Source of the DNA: Forficula auricularia
Taxonomy: Eukaryota > Arthropoda > Insecta > Dermaptera > Forficulidae
Direction: 5' to 3'
Length of the DNA stretch: 64,000 nt
Assembly: GCA_024734495.1 (NCBI GenBank)
Contig: JALMQS010000061.1
Span: 9,032,286-9,096,285, forward strand
Shown here: positions 21,673-33,686 of the stretch, in pieces
Layout of the letters: every line of letters starts with the position of its first letter
How positions within the stretch are numbered: the stretch's first letter is position 1
Position numbers and translations under genes: made by a program
Notes under the pieces: generated by a model
Told to the model about the DNA's origin: nothing
Seen by the model: the letters and a program-made list of their open reading frames with translations, nothing else
Database searches by the model: none

Positions 21673-22832
21673 TTAGTACCTGGCCACCGAGCGATGCTCG
21701 GTAACTTTTTGCTTCAGTTAAAAGCTATATATTAATCCCTGACCGCTCCCCACCACTTCACCCCTCCACCACTGCGCCCCCACATCTTTCTCCACACCTG
21801 CCCCCTACCCTCTCCCAGTTTTGCATTTCTAGCCTTCTAGTGGTCCACATATTATGTGTATATAGTCATAGGTATATAAATAAATAACGTATAATAATTT
21901 TTTTTAATTAAATAACAATTTTTGAGTTCATCAATTAAATTGCCAAATTCTAATATGTGGGATTCAAAACTCGATTTTTAATCAAATAAATTGCCTAACT
22001 TTTAATTATAATAATATTTGTAATGACCTATTAGTGGAATTTAAAATTGAAAAACCAATTAATTATTAAAAGGAAATTGAATAAAAATGTAATTATACAA
22101 TTTTATCGAGACGACCACCTGTGAATAATTGAATACAATAGAATTTTTATTGTTTTTTTGTACAAGGTACACAAACATATACATTATTATTTATACAAAT
22201 CTGAAACACCAATCACAATTCATCTTCACTCTAAAATTACATTTCCAATCGAATCAATGCCCCTGATAAAATTTAAGATCTTATATATAATGTTTGTATC
22301 ACCGCAGTCTCCAAAATACAAAACATTTCTCCTCTTGATACAACCCCCAGAACTCGATCCCTACATTCTTTGTACATCGGACACTCGGTCAGCACGTGGA
22401 ACAGGTCCTCCTTCACCCTCAGGTTGCAGAACGTGCATTCCTCTTCTGTATTGAATTTTACCCCCCCCCCCCCCACACTGATCACAAGTCTTCCGTTCTC
22501 AGCCACCCTCAGTTGACCCATCAGCCTCTTGGCAGCCCAACTGCACCTCGTCTCCAGACAGGGACCTGGTGTCGAGGACGCCAGTCTCCTGTATACATCG
22601 CTGTAACCTGATCTCTCCCTCCACCTGTGAATAATTATTTCAATTAACAAAAAACCCATCAAAAACAACTCAGCCGAAGATAAGACCGTGACAGATCGAA
22701 TCGCCAACACAAAACCCCCCTAACTCGTGAATTTCATCCAAATCGTTAAAACCGCTTTCGAGAACCCGATTGAATATATATATATTTATATTTATATATA
22801 TATACAAGATTTGCTCGTTTAATATAATAAGA
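21673..22832 (-). mobile_element. Non-autonomous Helitron with LINE insertion
   Basis: On the minus strand it begins TCTTATTATATTAAACGAGC, then TATATATA and TCGGGTTCTCGAAAGCGG. It ends with the hairpin ACCGAGC-ATC-GCTCGGT, GGCCAGGTA and CTAA, next to host A and T. These are Helitron hallmarks: 5' TC, 3' subterminal hairpin, CTRR end and A^T insertion. It interrupts intron 1 of copy C. A LINE fragment at 22131-22620 is nested in it. Confidence 0.8.
22131..22620 (-). mobile_element. 5'-truncated LINE fragment nested in a Helitron
   Basis: It is flanked by a perfect 16-bp target duplication, CCACCTGTGAATAATT, at 22115-22130 and 22621-22636. The minus strand encodes an RT C-terminal zinc motif (CTFCNLRVKEDLFHVLTECP). 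The Helitron at 30290-31046 lacks this insertion. Confidence 0.8.
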
Positions 22833-25421
22833 TTATATTAGTACCGTATAGGCGGGCCCTTAAAATTACGCAAAGCCACCTCAAGAGAATTTTTGGACAC
22901 GATTTTTCTTAACTCGCCAATGATACCAATTTCTCCATATGTTTTTTATTTTTATTTATTTATTTATTGTATATATAGAATTATAGAAAATTCAATACAA
23001 GAATTAAGTACAAATAAGCAGAATTGTGAACAAATATAACAATTGTAAACTATCCCCCCCACCCCTCATTCATTTATAATAAATGAACGAAGACGCAGAG
23101 CACCATCAATAAAATTGTATAAGCTTCTCAACTTTTGTAAGCTCAAAGGCCTCAAAATATCCCAAAAATCTTCAGCATTCTCAATAGAATCCCTTAAATA
23201 GACTTCCCTCAACGCATTGTATATCGGGTATACTTTTAAAATATGAAATAAATTTTCATTTTCATATTTGTTACAAATGGAGCAGACCATCTCCGGGTTT
23301 ATTTTATGCCCAGAACCATTCAACCAAAAATACAATATTTTTATATTGCCCACCCTAGCCTGGTGAAGAACTCTCATCATCCGAATGGGAGCCCTCATTG
23401 CCAGAATTCCTCCCTGGCCATAGTCGATCAATCGATAAAGAGGGGCAAAGGAGGAATTAACCATTCTCCTGTGGTCCTCCCCGAAATAATAAGATTCTAG
23501 TTCCAATGTCAGGGTTTTTATGTTACTCCTAATTTCTTCTGGGTCCTGCCTAAACCAAATTTCTGATTTATTTAAAACATCGAAAAACTTTGATCTGACA
23601 GACCCAGTTCAAATCGATAGAATGACTCTGATTATTACTAAGGGTAAGCATTCTTTGATAACATATTTTAGGCAATCTATATTCAGGCATTACAAGAATC
23701 TTATATAGCCATTTTAGGCTCTCTTAAAACATATGTAATAACTTTTTTCATGGAATTCCTTCCTTATAACATAGCCGGGAGTAGATCCATTTAAAAAATA
23801 TAGAGATTTAAAAAATTGTACCTGTGCTCGCTCTATGCTGTTCTCTCTGTTCAGACCCCAAACTCTGAGGAGCATAAAAGTACATTTAAAACGGTAGACT
23901 TATATAAAGCATCTCTGGCCGAGTAACTATCCATTCCAGATTTACTCATTACAATTCCTTTAAGGTTAGCTGTAGCGGCTCTTGGCTTACTAACCATCTG
24001 ATCTGCAGCGAAATTAAATTTCCCCGATGAACTAAACTGTATCCCCAGATAGCTAATATTTTTAACTATTTCTACTTTTTTCATTATAATAAAATGCATA
24101 GTCCGAAGGTCTTCCGGCTTCACGAAATATCATTATTTTAGTCTTATTAATATTAACTTCTAGCTTATTGCTTTCACTATATATTCTAAGTCTATTAAGC
24201 ATCATTTGCAGCTTAATTGGGGTATCCGCCAGAAGGATCAAATCATCTGCAAAAGCAAAGTCGAAATTGAGGTTTTAGCATCAATGCTTACTCCCTCCAA
24301 TCCGGCCTTCCAGATAAAAACCTGTCAAAATCTGAAATGAACAGTGAAAACAATAGCGGGCTAAGGCTGTCACTCCTGCAAACCCCCTTATTTATCTTAA
24401 TACTATTAGATATCTTGCCGTTCATTTCAGTTAAATAAGCGTTATCATAGATTTGTCCTATTATATTAATTATTTTTGAGCGAACCAAATGGTACAATTT
24501 GTCATACAGTAGTTTGTGATCAACAGTATCAAGGCTTTTTTAAAATCTACGAAAGCACAATACACTTTCCTTTTTTTTAATTCAACCAATCCCTACAGTC
24601 GCAGACAAAACATAGAGATTATCAATACAACCTCGGTTCCTACGAAACCCCGATTGACATTCAGGTATTATATTATTATTTTCTGACCAAGTTAGTATTC
24701 TTTCGCTCAAAATTCTTGTAAATATCTTGGTAATAGTATTTATTAGAGAAATTCCTCTATAGTTCCTCTCGCTGGCCCTTTTTAAAGAGCAAAAACATTT
24801 TAACCCTAGACAAAAGTTTCGACCACTTCACTAGAGAGTACTTTATTCAGCAAATTTAATAGATATTTCCTCCCATTTAAAGACTGAAATTTATAAAATT
24901 CACTTGAAACATTATCAATCCCTGGGGATCTATTTCTGGACAGGTAAAGGGCACCTTCAAGTTCCACCAATGATATATCTTTATCTAAATCAGGATTATG
25001 TATATCAATACCTCTAAAAGACCTACTTGCGTCCCCCATACAGCGCTGCTGAAGGAAGAAAAACTCTTCCCAAATATCAAGGTTTATAGGGTTTTCATGT
25101 CTAGCCCTTGGTCTGATTCTCCTAATAATATCCCAAAACTGAGCAGGGTGCTTTACGTCTGCGAGCTGTGTTATGTATAGTATGTTATCATAGTATTTCT
25201 TCTTACTATTAACTATTAATTTTTTATAGTCTTTTTTACATTTCAAATACAAATTCAATTGTGATTGTTCGAAATTACATATTTTCAAGCTTTTAAACAA
25301 AGATTTTAATTTTTTTTTAAATAATTTACAATTATTATCATACCATGGTCTATTAGTTTTTGGTGAATTATACCTAATTCCCCTGCAACTTCCTTAATAC
25401 AATTAATCAAAGTTCCATATG

Positions 25422-25748
25422 AAAAAATAAAAAATAAATAAATAAATCTCTGGCTCGACAACCCTTCATGGGTCTTGGCCTACTGAATTGGTTGCTGTCC
25501 TAAATTGGAAACAGTACCGAGGGGTCAAGTGGTTAGCTCAACGCACATCTACAACCTTCGTTTCAGTTTTCTTAACCGAGATTCGCTACTTCTCAATCAA
25601 GCAGCTACTCATTTATCCTCACGAGGCTGAGTGAACCCCGTTCCAGACCCTATACTTACAGAAAAATTTCTGATCATAGCCGGGAATTGAACCCGGGACC
25701 TCCGGGTTGCCAGTCAGTTACTCTGACCATTAGACCACGGAGGCGGTT
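25422..25748 (-). mobile_element. tRNA-derived SINE with perfect target duplication
   Basis: It is flanked by AAAGTTCCATATG at 25409-25421 and 25749-25761. On the minus strand the head is tRNA-like: A box GTGGTCTAATGGTC and B box GGGTTCAATTCCC. A unique body follows, then a tail (GGGTTGTCGAGCCAGAG, then ATTTATTTATTT and T/A-rich). The tail resembles the 3' end of the LINE fragment at 62100-62600, suggesting that LINE family supplies its mobility. Confidence 0.88.
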
Positions 25749-26747
25749 AAAGTTCCATATGCCTGATCACAATTTAAATTATTTACATTAATCTCATTCA
25801 ACTTAGCATCCAGAAGGGAGCCATACAAAGAGCCAAATTCATCATTCCATACAATTTTTCTGACTTTGATACTATTGTTATTATTAGCACTATTAAAAGA
25901 ACCAGAATTGCTACAAAAAGGCAAGCGAAAAGAAATCTCATAAGGTATATGACCAGAGAGCAAAGAAAGTTCCTCATTTACTAGCGTGTTTATTTCTAGA
26001 TTACAAAAAGGTAAACTCACGCAGCACTGATCAATTACAGATTTACCCGCCGATGACATGTATGTATACTTTGCTGGTATATCCCCCAAAGATCTTCCGT
26101 TCAAAATTAATAGGCCCTTTTCTTCCATGAAGTCCACCAATGCTCGACCTCTTGTGTTCGTTGTTATATCCAAGGAACTTCTTTCAGGAGAAATCAAAAC
26201 ATCGGAAATCACATCATCATCCATTTGATTCAATTCACCAATAAGTGCGTTGAAATCGCCTACCAGCATCACATGTTCCATATCTAGTGAAAACAAATCT
26301 AATCAGTCTCCAAGTAAATTTAGGCACTCTTTAATGTCACTTGTAGGTGGGAAATAGATTATTCCCAAAATAAATTTAAACATCGTCATTTCAACTTTTA
26401 CTAAAATCCAGAGATTATTTTTTTCCAGTAACACGATGTTTCTTTTTAATGAACAAAACCAAACCACTGCTAGCTCTCCCGCGAGATTTCTCTTTCACAG
26501 CATCAGCGGCCACAGTGTTGAAATGACACTCTATAAGGGATTCCACGGTAGGATTCTGCAATAGCCAAGTTTCACATAAACAAATCAAATCACACTCCAT
26601 AATATATTTTTGATCTTCTAAAAGCGATTGGTTAACATTCTTAAACCCCTGACAATTCCAAAACGTTATTTTTAAATTAAACAATTAATTATTCCAGCGC
26701 CTCCCAATCGATCGCAGACCCCAAAGATCGAAAATAATTTTCTCTTC

Positions 26748-26864
26748 ATGGTTCGGGGATCAGTAGCTTAGTAGATATAGGAGTTAAACCTCTTGCAAAC
26801 CAAAGCATTATGGTACATATGCAAGATCGGGTTCGAGCCCCGGCTGATCCTTTTGTCTGTAATA
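26748..26864 (+). mobile_element. tRNA-like short retroposon
   Basis: 26757-26850 folds as a tRNA-like unit. The acceptor GGATCAG/CTGATCC (7 bp) is perfect, the D arm is GCTT...GAGT, and the T arm is TCGGG-TTCGAGC-CCCGG. A second hairpin TCTTGCA...TGCAAGA replaces a normal anticodon arm. TTTT follows immediately at 26851 as a Pol III terminator. Flanks AAAATAATTTTCTCTTC and AAAATAATCTTTTCTTC are an imperfect 17-bp target duplication. At 94 nt it is too long for a standard tRNA, and I do not assign an anticodon. Confidence 0.6.
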
Positions 26865-27845
26865 AAAATAATCTTTTCTTCGTTCCCTAAATTTGAAGTT
26901 ATTTTTAAATTTCCCACTTTTTCACTTGTCCTTGCTTTAACTGGTCTTCTTCGCACCTTGGCACTCCTATTCGTTTTCACAGATGCAGCATCGTCTATTA
27001 AACGCAAGCTTTGAGAAACCCCACAACGAATCGCTTTTCACCTCTAACCACGTTTTTTGGGACAAGTTGTTCTTCTCCGCCCACCAACTCGAATTGGTGA
27101 ATTACACTTTCAATTTTAATTTTATCGCCCAGTATTCTTGGTAGTGTCTTCCTCCTTTCTCAACTTAGAGGCCCTTTTAAAAATAATTTTTCTTCTTCTT
27201 TCTCGTGTTTCAAGGAATAATCATCGTCTATAAATATATGTTCCCTAGAAATCGCGTTTTTTGTCTGTCACCTTCTATTTTTCTTGAACATCCGAAAAGC
27301 ATGCCAAAATCAATCTGGATCTACCCTCGGAGACCCTGCCCATCCTTCTCGCCTTTACCATATTTACTTCAACATTCAATTTTTCCTCCAAAATTTGCTT
27401 CATATATTTTTTATATGTTCTTAAGTTTGCAGATGTGTCCATAAAAAGGGTTTTTGGACAGTTGAGAAGGTCATTATTAAATCTGGATTTTCATTGATCT
27501 AGTTCTGTATCAGGTTACGAAAATTGCCTGCCTGGTTATTGAAGTAGTCCGACGAACGAAGGCGCCGGGTTTTTTTAGAAGTCATTATTATTTTTCAAAT
27601 ATTAATTTTTATATTTTTGCCTCTAGCTTGGCTGGAATCCGTAATGTTGTATTTTTGCACAATCGATAAGATTATCCGCTCAGCTATCGGCTACCAAATC
27701 ATTATGATTATATATAAATTAATTAGAATCAAGTCCGAATTGGTTCATTTATATTCACTTGGACTAGATTTTAACTGGCTAGTGTCCATGGGGGCCTTAA
27801 ACATTTAAATCTATCTAATAATAATTGAAATAATATCTTTTTCAG

Positions 27846-27989
27846 GGCCACATTTCTTTTGCTGTGATTGCAAGACACTATTCATTAGTGAAGATTTTCT
27901 GAACAAACATCAAAAGAAATGTATACATAGGAAATTACATTTAATATTAAAAATGAAATTTCAATTACGAAGAAATACATCAGCTGAGG
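27846..27989 (+). pseudogene. Zinc-finger copy C, exon 2
   Basis: This exon is 144 nt with intact splice sites and the same phases as copies A and B. It encodes PHFFCCDCKTLFISEDFLNKH. The exon itself is undamaged, but the gene is inactivated by its last exon. Confidence 0.8.
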
Positions 27990-28201
27990 GTAAGTTCATT
28001 TATTTGATTTATAACCTTGGCAGGAAGCATTTCTCTAAAACTTTTGTTCAATTCTAATTTAGATGAAATTAAGCCTTTGTCCTCCATTTTTGGGAGATGC
28101 ATTATAATATTCAAAGTTGCTGGATTTTTTACGATTTTTATTTCGTATTTTTCATTGATCAATAAGACCAAAATTGAATTACAAATTCGCTTTTACTATA
28201 T

Positions 28202-29288
28202 AGTCCAGTCCAATTAGACAAAATAAGGCTAATCGGTGGAATAAAAACCCAGAGTTTTGGAAATAGTCTTAAACGCTTCCTTTAGACTTGGATTAATGTG
28301 TGTCAAAAGTCCCCGCGGTAGGGGCGGAGGGGGGGGGGGGTTAAAATTCCCTTCTTCCAGTTTTCGCTTATAATTCCGAAAGCCGTCCATATTTTGTAAA
28401 TAACCGTCCTATAGTGAATTAAAGAGTACAAAATTTCATACAAGGAGCGAGCACGTTTTCGACAAAGATCACTCTATATATTTTTAAACTAGATTCAATT
28501 TGGTACAATTCAAACAAAGTTTCATCTTAATTGAATAATGGTAACCCGGCGGCGAGGTTGTAGTTTTGAAAAACTGCAAATTTTTGCAAAAAATCGAAGT
28601 TTTTCTGTTGAAATGAAAACCACTCATCCTAAAAACTTGATTCCTATTTCATTTTCTAAGAAATTTTGTTGACTTGAACGTTTACTTGGACCAGTTTTTT
28701 GTTTAAACTCCTAGATTTATAGATATCCACCATTTTTTTTTCATGGATGAAAAACTACCGATTTTTTTTGAAAAAAAAAACGGATCATTTTCTATTTACG
28801 TTCAAGTCAACAAAATGCCTAGAGAATGAAATACTAAATCAAATTTCTGGGATGAGTGGTTTTGCGACTTTTATGTAGCAAAACTGCGATTTTTTTTTTA
28901 AAAAATTGTAGTTTTTCAAAAACTACATCTTCATTGCATTTCAAATTAGCCATTATCCCATTCGGAATGATACTTTGTTTGAACGCTTAAGTTGTCCTAG
29001 TTTCCAAAAATGTATGGAGTGGTCCTTGTCGAAAACGTGCTCCTTCATGGTCAAAATGGGAAAAAATCGAAAAAAGTGCCAGTTTTTGGGATAGGTGTTC
29101 AAAAGTGATACGAAGGCTATTTACAAAATATGGACCGTTTTCGAGTTATAAGCGAAAAACTGAAAAAAGGGAACTTTAACATCCTCGGGGACTTTTGACA
29201 GACATTAACCCAAATGTAAGGGAAGCGTTTAAGACAATTTCCAATACTCTGAATTTTTATCTACCGATTTGTCTAATTTGATTGGGCT
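28202..29288. mobile_element. Long-TIR element in intron 2 of copy C, rearranged
   Basis: The ends AGTCCAGTCCAATTAGACAAA and TTTGTCTAATTTGATTGGGCT match the elements in copies A and B. The interior has extra inverted segments (28441-28600), so it is longer than in A or B. Confidence 0.65.
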
Positions 29289-29420
29289 TAATATACTACT
29301 TATCTAACGATAAATTTGAATGATTTCACAATTAAAAATAACAAAACTACAATAAACTTTTCTGTTCTATATTGAATTTAATCTCTAAATTTATCTCGTT
29401 AACACACATTTATTTTCCAG

Positions 29421-30040
29421 ATACAAGTATTCGAACTCAGAATGAAACTGAAGATTATTTCTGTGAGGAATGTTTCTCTAGATTTCTATCGTGTCAAATT
29501 CGAAAGCCATATACTGGAAGGCCATTCAGAAGACGTACTCTTGTCAAGTCATCTGAGCGATCGGAAATATATTGCTGAAACCAAATCGGAACCCCCTATT
29601 GCCATGATTCCTCAGAGCGAAGGCTTCTAAAGTGACCTTTCATGATGAATATAATGCCGCCAAACGTTCTTTACCCTCTCCTAACAATAAAAAAAAATTG
29701 AAATTAAAACAAACTAATCAATGTTTGGGAACTATTTCTAATAACATGCATACAGGCGAAAAGCATTTCGTCTGTGATCACTGCGAGAAGGGTTTTTCAC
29801 AAATGAGTAATCTTAAGAAGCATTTACTTATTCATACAGGCGAAAAGCCTTTCATCTGTGATCACTGCAAAAAGAGTTTCTCAGAGAAGAGTAATTTCAA
29901 AAGGCATTTAGTTATTCATACAGGCGAAAAGCCTTTCGTCTGTGATCACTGCGAGAAGGGTTTCTCGAGAAAAGGTGATCTCAAAAAGCATTTACTTATT
30001 CATACAGGCGACAAGCCTTTCGTCTGTGATCAATTTTGTT
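29421..30040 (+). pseudogene. Zinc-finger copy C, last exon: frameshifted and truncated
   Basis: The acceptor is TTTATTTTCCAG. Two net 2-base deletions break the frame. One is in the first finger (CTATCGTGTCAAATTC against CTATCATTGTCAGAATTC in copy B). The other is near 29621 (CAGAGCGAAGG against CAGAGCGAGAAGG). Three C2H2 fingers remain (helices Q-M-S-N, E-K-S-N, R-K-G-D), and a fourth stops abruptly after VCDQ near 30031, where unrelated sequence begins. No intact product is possible. Confidence 0.85.
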
Positions 30041-30289
30041 TAGGAATCTTCATTTAAAAGAGAACGGTCCTCTTGGAGTTTTTGATCAATTAATCTGATA
30101 TTTTTAAGATCAGTTACTATTACTGTTTTGTTTATTTATCTATTAATTTAATCCTTTGTTTTGAGCATTGGTAGAGCATAGTATTTCAGGTTTTCACTGA
30201 GTTTAAACGCACGTGGCAAATTTACAGAGTACACTTTTATATACAAGGAGATATTATCCCTCTTAAAATAATATACCTATTGTAGGTAT

Positions 30290-31046
30290 AAAGTACCTGG
30301 AGCCACCGAGTGATGCACGGTAACCCCTGACCCCCCTCCCGAAACCACATAACTCACCCCCACTCTGCCCCATCCCCGGGTCCACCACAACTGAACCCCA
30401 CCTCCTGCACCTGCCGCACCCAGTTTTTGCATTTCTAGCTCTCTAGTGGTCTACATCTTATGTGTATATTTGTTTATTCGTACACCAATTTACACCTACA
30501 TTCTTTCATATTGATAAACATTATAAAAAATAAATAGGAAAAATAATAATAAAAAAAATAATCGTATAGGATCTAAAATAAAAATTAAATAAGATTATTA
30601 TAATTTTAAGTTATATAAAAAAAACCACTTCAACCACTTTATTTGTAAAGACACCTGTTTTGTTATGAATCCACCTGTAATGTTATGATTTAGTCACCTG
30701 TTAATTAAAAAAAATCCTAATTTTAATATAATATAATAATATTTGATATAACCTATTAGTGGGTTTTAAAATTAAAAAACAATTAATAAATAAAAGATAA
30801 TTGAAAAAAATTAAACTTTTTTATTGAGATTTTCATCTATAAATAATTACTTTAATTAAGAAAAGATCAATTAAGATGAAATTTGTCGATGTCCAGACCT
30901 AGCCAGATCGTTATCTCATCCTCAAAACTTGTTAATAGAGTTGGTTTCATCAAAATCTGTAGAGACGTATTCAAAATAGAACTAAGATACAAATACATAA
31001 ACAAATATATGGTATATACAATCTTTGCTCGTTTAATAAGAGTAGA
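30290..31046 (-). mobile_element. Non-autonomous Helitron, diverged
   Basis: On the minus strand the 5' end is TCTACTCTTATTAAACGAGC and the 3' end has the subterminal hairpin-like CCGTGCATCACTCGG. The terminal CTRR is degenerate (CTTT). It corresponds to the copy at 21673-22832 without the LINE insertion. Confidence 0.65.
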
Positions 31047-31085
31047 TACATATATAAAAATATTTCAATTTTCAGTACTAGTGAA

Positions 31086-31338
31086 GTTTGGCGTAGTTAG
31101 GGAGATTTCCTAGGGGGGACCAGCCGCGGCCAGCTGATTAGCCACCCACCACAAGGTTTCAATTTCGGTGGTCCGATTAGAAAAGCAACAAACTTTTAAG
31201 TAGAATTCAGAAATTTTGTAAGTAAGGAAATAATTTAATGAGAAATACATACTTAAGTGATGACTAGTAATAATGGAGTTTCGATTTTTCTAGAGGGGTG
31301 GGGCAGTGCCCCCTTTGCCCCTCCCCTAACTACGCCCA
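31086..31338. mobile_element. MITE with GGCGTAGTTAGGG termini
   Basis: GGCGTAGTTAGGGAG (31090) is mirrored by CCCCTAACTACGCCC (31322). The interior is noncoding. The terminus style suggests hAT; no clear target duplication was read. Confidence 0.55.
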
Positions 31339-31859
31339 TATATGTATATGAGTTTATCAATATTTTGATAATGTATCTGATTTTATCACGAGGTACGCCG
31401 ACAGGCAAAGCTTGAAGATTAAGGAACCCATGATAACTTAATTAAAGATAGAAAACTCATAGAAAGTTCGTTCTGCCGCCAAAAGCTTTGTATTTTTATT
31501 GTGAAGAACTAATTTGATTTTGGGCTTTCTAGCTCTAAAATTCTAGGTTGATAAATCAAAAAATAATGATTTCAATGATCATTTTTGAGGTCACTGACAA
31601 AATAAACAAAAAACAGTTGTTTTTTCTTTTTCTATTTTCAAGCTCATAGTAGGTATATTACAAATTTTATTTTATTTAATTTCATGTTTTAAATTAAAAT
31701 TATAGGGAATCATTTCCTTTTAAACCATAATGTGTTATATTTAGATTTCATAAAAATTAATTTTATATTCCAAACTGCATAGAGCGGACCTAGACTTAAA
31801 ATTGTTTAAATTTTCATCCAATATTTTTATTTGAAATTTTGAATTTGCCAGACTTTGTG

Positions 31860-32007
31860 ACCTCATGAAACATCTCTGCTCGATGATGACGTCATGATAA
31901 TGAGAAGAAAATCCAGCAGCCATCCTCTTCCCTCTGTGACTGCCCTGACATCTGACGGATTTATTCTATTTAGCATTCTCTGCATTTAGAGAAAGAAACG
32001 ATATTTC
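31860..32007 (+). pseudogene. Promoter-only relic of a fourth zinc-finger copy
   Basis: CTTCCCTCTGTGACTGCCCTGACATCTG..GGATTTATT and AGAAAGAAACGATATTTC match the region upstream of copy C exon 1. TGACGTCA is present at 31887. The match stops exactly where a hAT terminus (CAGGGTTGCCAA) begins at 32008, and no exon 1 follows before PPIL4. Confidence 0.7.
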
Positions 32008-33529
32008 CAGGGTTGCCAATTTAGCGGTTTTCCCGCTAGATCTGGCTATTTTTTACTCCATCTAGCTAGAAGAAATCTCATCTGGCGGCTAGCGGGAAAT
32101 CTGGCTATTTTCAAACATTTCTGGCGGGATTTCTGGCTTTTTTTTTACAAATCAAGTTAAATTCATTTTTTAAGCAAAATTCCTCTATTTACAATACATT
32201 TTCAACATTAACAAAATTACTGTTGACACTTGGCACTCTGTCGTATCTTCTTTTCTACTCTCTCGTATTATATTTTGAAAATTAAATTTAAATATAGCGC
32301 GCGCTTGATTTAGTTAGTCGTTGTTCTATTTAGTATTTTAAATTTTAAAAAGTTTCTAAAGAAAATTTCTTCACCTTATTTAAAATGTTTCACAAAAACT
32401 TGCACCTTTCTCCTTTAACAAAATTATAATTTATAATGTATAACCCAGGGAAGGAATTTAAATATATATTATAAAAATACCTAAAATATGGTTTTTAAAG
32501 TAGATATAATTGTAAGAGAAAGTTAAAACGATTAATTGTTCACTTTGTTCTTGAATCTTTTATATTTAGTAAAAATTTTGCTGAATTAATATTTGGAACT
32601 CGAAAAATACAACACATCACGGGCGGATCCAGGAATTTTTTATGGGGGGGGGGGGGGAATGTACATAAGGTGCCCGATGTATATAAGATCTACATTTTAT
32701 CTCGAAAGTGTTTCGCGATCGAATTGTCCAAGCAGGGCAGGGGGGGGGGGGTCAAATTTTTTTTAAAAATTTCATATCTCATATTTTAAGTTCATTAAAA
32801 TAAAAAAAAAATAAAAAAATTGATATAAATTCCCTGTCGATTTGGCCGCCGTTTTTTGGCCTCTGCGTGCGACGCACGTGTTACACTCCCGCCAGGCACA
32901 GGCCTGTATGGGGGGGGCGATCGCCCCCTCCCTCCCCCCCTGATCCGCCCTTGCAACACATACACTATAAGTGCGTCTATTACCCTACCTTGACAGTCAA
33001 AAAAAAATATAAAATATAGGTATACTGTCTAATCCAAAACATAAAGACATTAAATAAAAAATAAAAAATATAAAGTAAATAAAACCTGTTTTTTATCACT
33101 CTTAATAATAAAAGACTGTCTTAATTATATTTAAAAAAAAAAACTTTTCTAAAAAGTACAAGATAATCTAATACTTAATCAAAATGTGTGGGGCACAGAA
33201 ACTATGTAAATTTGATTTTCTAATTAAAAATATTTTGTATTGCAGTTTTCTAATTTATTAATAATTTTTTTTTAAATACCATATTGCTTTTATTCATCAT
33301 CGAGTATTATTATTATTAATAAAGTTAAAAAAGTTTATTTAGTAAAAAAAATTGTGATAAGTAAATTTAAATCACATAAAAAAAATATTCTCACTGCATT
33401 TCTTGTGAGAGCAATTATTCACTTTTTGAGTCTACCGCTAGATGGCGATAGGATCGGAAATCTAGCGGTTTCTGGCTATTTTGGAAGACCGATCTAGCGG
33501 TTTTATAAATCAAATCGTTGGCAACACTG
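32008..33529. mobile_element. hAT-type element, 1.5 kb, non-autonomous
   Basis: The termini are CAGGGTTGCCAA and TTGGCAACACTG, with subterminal TTTAGCGG/CTAGCGG motifs repeated at both ends. No transposase ORF is seen. The flanks do not form an 8-bp duplication, so one side has been rearranged. A MITE is nested at 32618-32953. Confidence 0.7.
32618..32953. mobile_element. hAT-like MITE with perfect 8-bp duplication
   Basis: The 8-bp target duplication CAACACAT lies at 32610-32617 and 32954-32961. The termini are CACGGGCGGATCCAGG and GATCCGCCCTTG. It is the sister copy of 8251-8563. Confidence 0.88.
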
Positions 33530-33686
33530 CGTGTGAGTTGACTATCTATAGTATCTTTTATCTATGGTTGTGATCTGAACATAGATAAATTGACTCTCTT
33601 GAAAAAACTTCCAGGAATATTCCTTTTCAATTTATTTCTAATAAATTTGAATTATTACATTGTTGTTCTATTATAAATTTTGAAGC
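33530..33686 (+). promoter_or_regulatory. Likely 5' UTR/promoter of PPIL4
   Basis: This 157-base gap lies between a hAT terminus and the PPIL4 start codon. No canonical motif is evident. The transcription start cannot be placed. Confidence 0.4.

Larger units (their letters stand above)
22942..27565 (-). mobile_element. Degraded full-length-like LINE in intron 1 of copy C
   Basis: On the minus strand from 5' to 3' there are endonuclease pieces at 26684-26415 (LKITFWNCQGFKN, LICLCETWL) and 26296-25762 (VMLVGDFNALIG, SLLSGHIPYEISF). RT pieces follow: SRNRSPGIDNVSSEFYKF (25300-24806), SDSLSPLLFSLFISDFDRFL (24497-24288) and NISYLGIQFSSSGKF (24123-23851). A C-terminal CSICNKYENENLFHILKVYP zinc motif lies at 23506-23066. 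The 3' end is an A-rich (AATA)n tail near 22942-22975. Several frameshifts separate the pieces, and an F/YADD box is not intact. Two SINEs are nested inside. The 5' end near 27565 is an estimate. Confidence 0.8.

Noticed and set aside
25670..25748. A functional tRNA gene on the minus strand
   Set aside because: The A and B boxes are good, but the unit continues into a SINE body with tail and target duplications.
30032..30290. A continuation of zinc-finger copy C
   Set aside because: Finger homology stops abruptly after VCDQ; the downstream sequence shows no finger motif.
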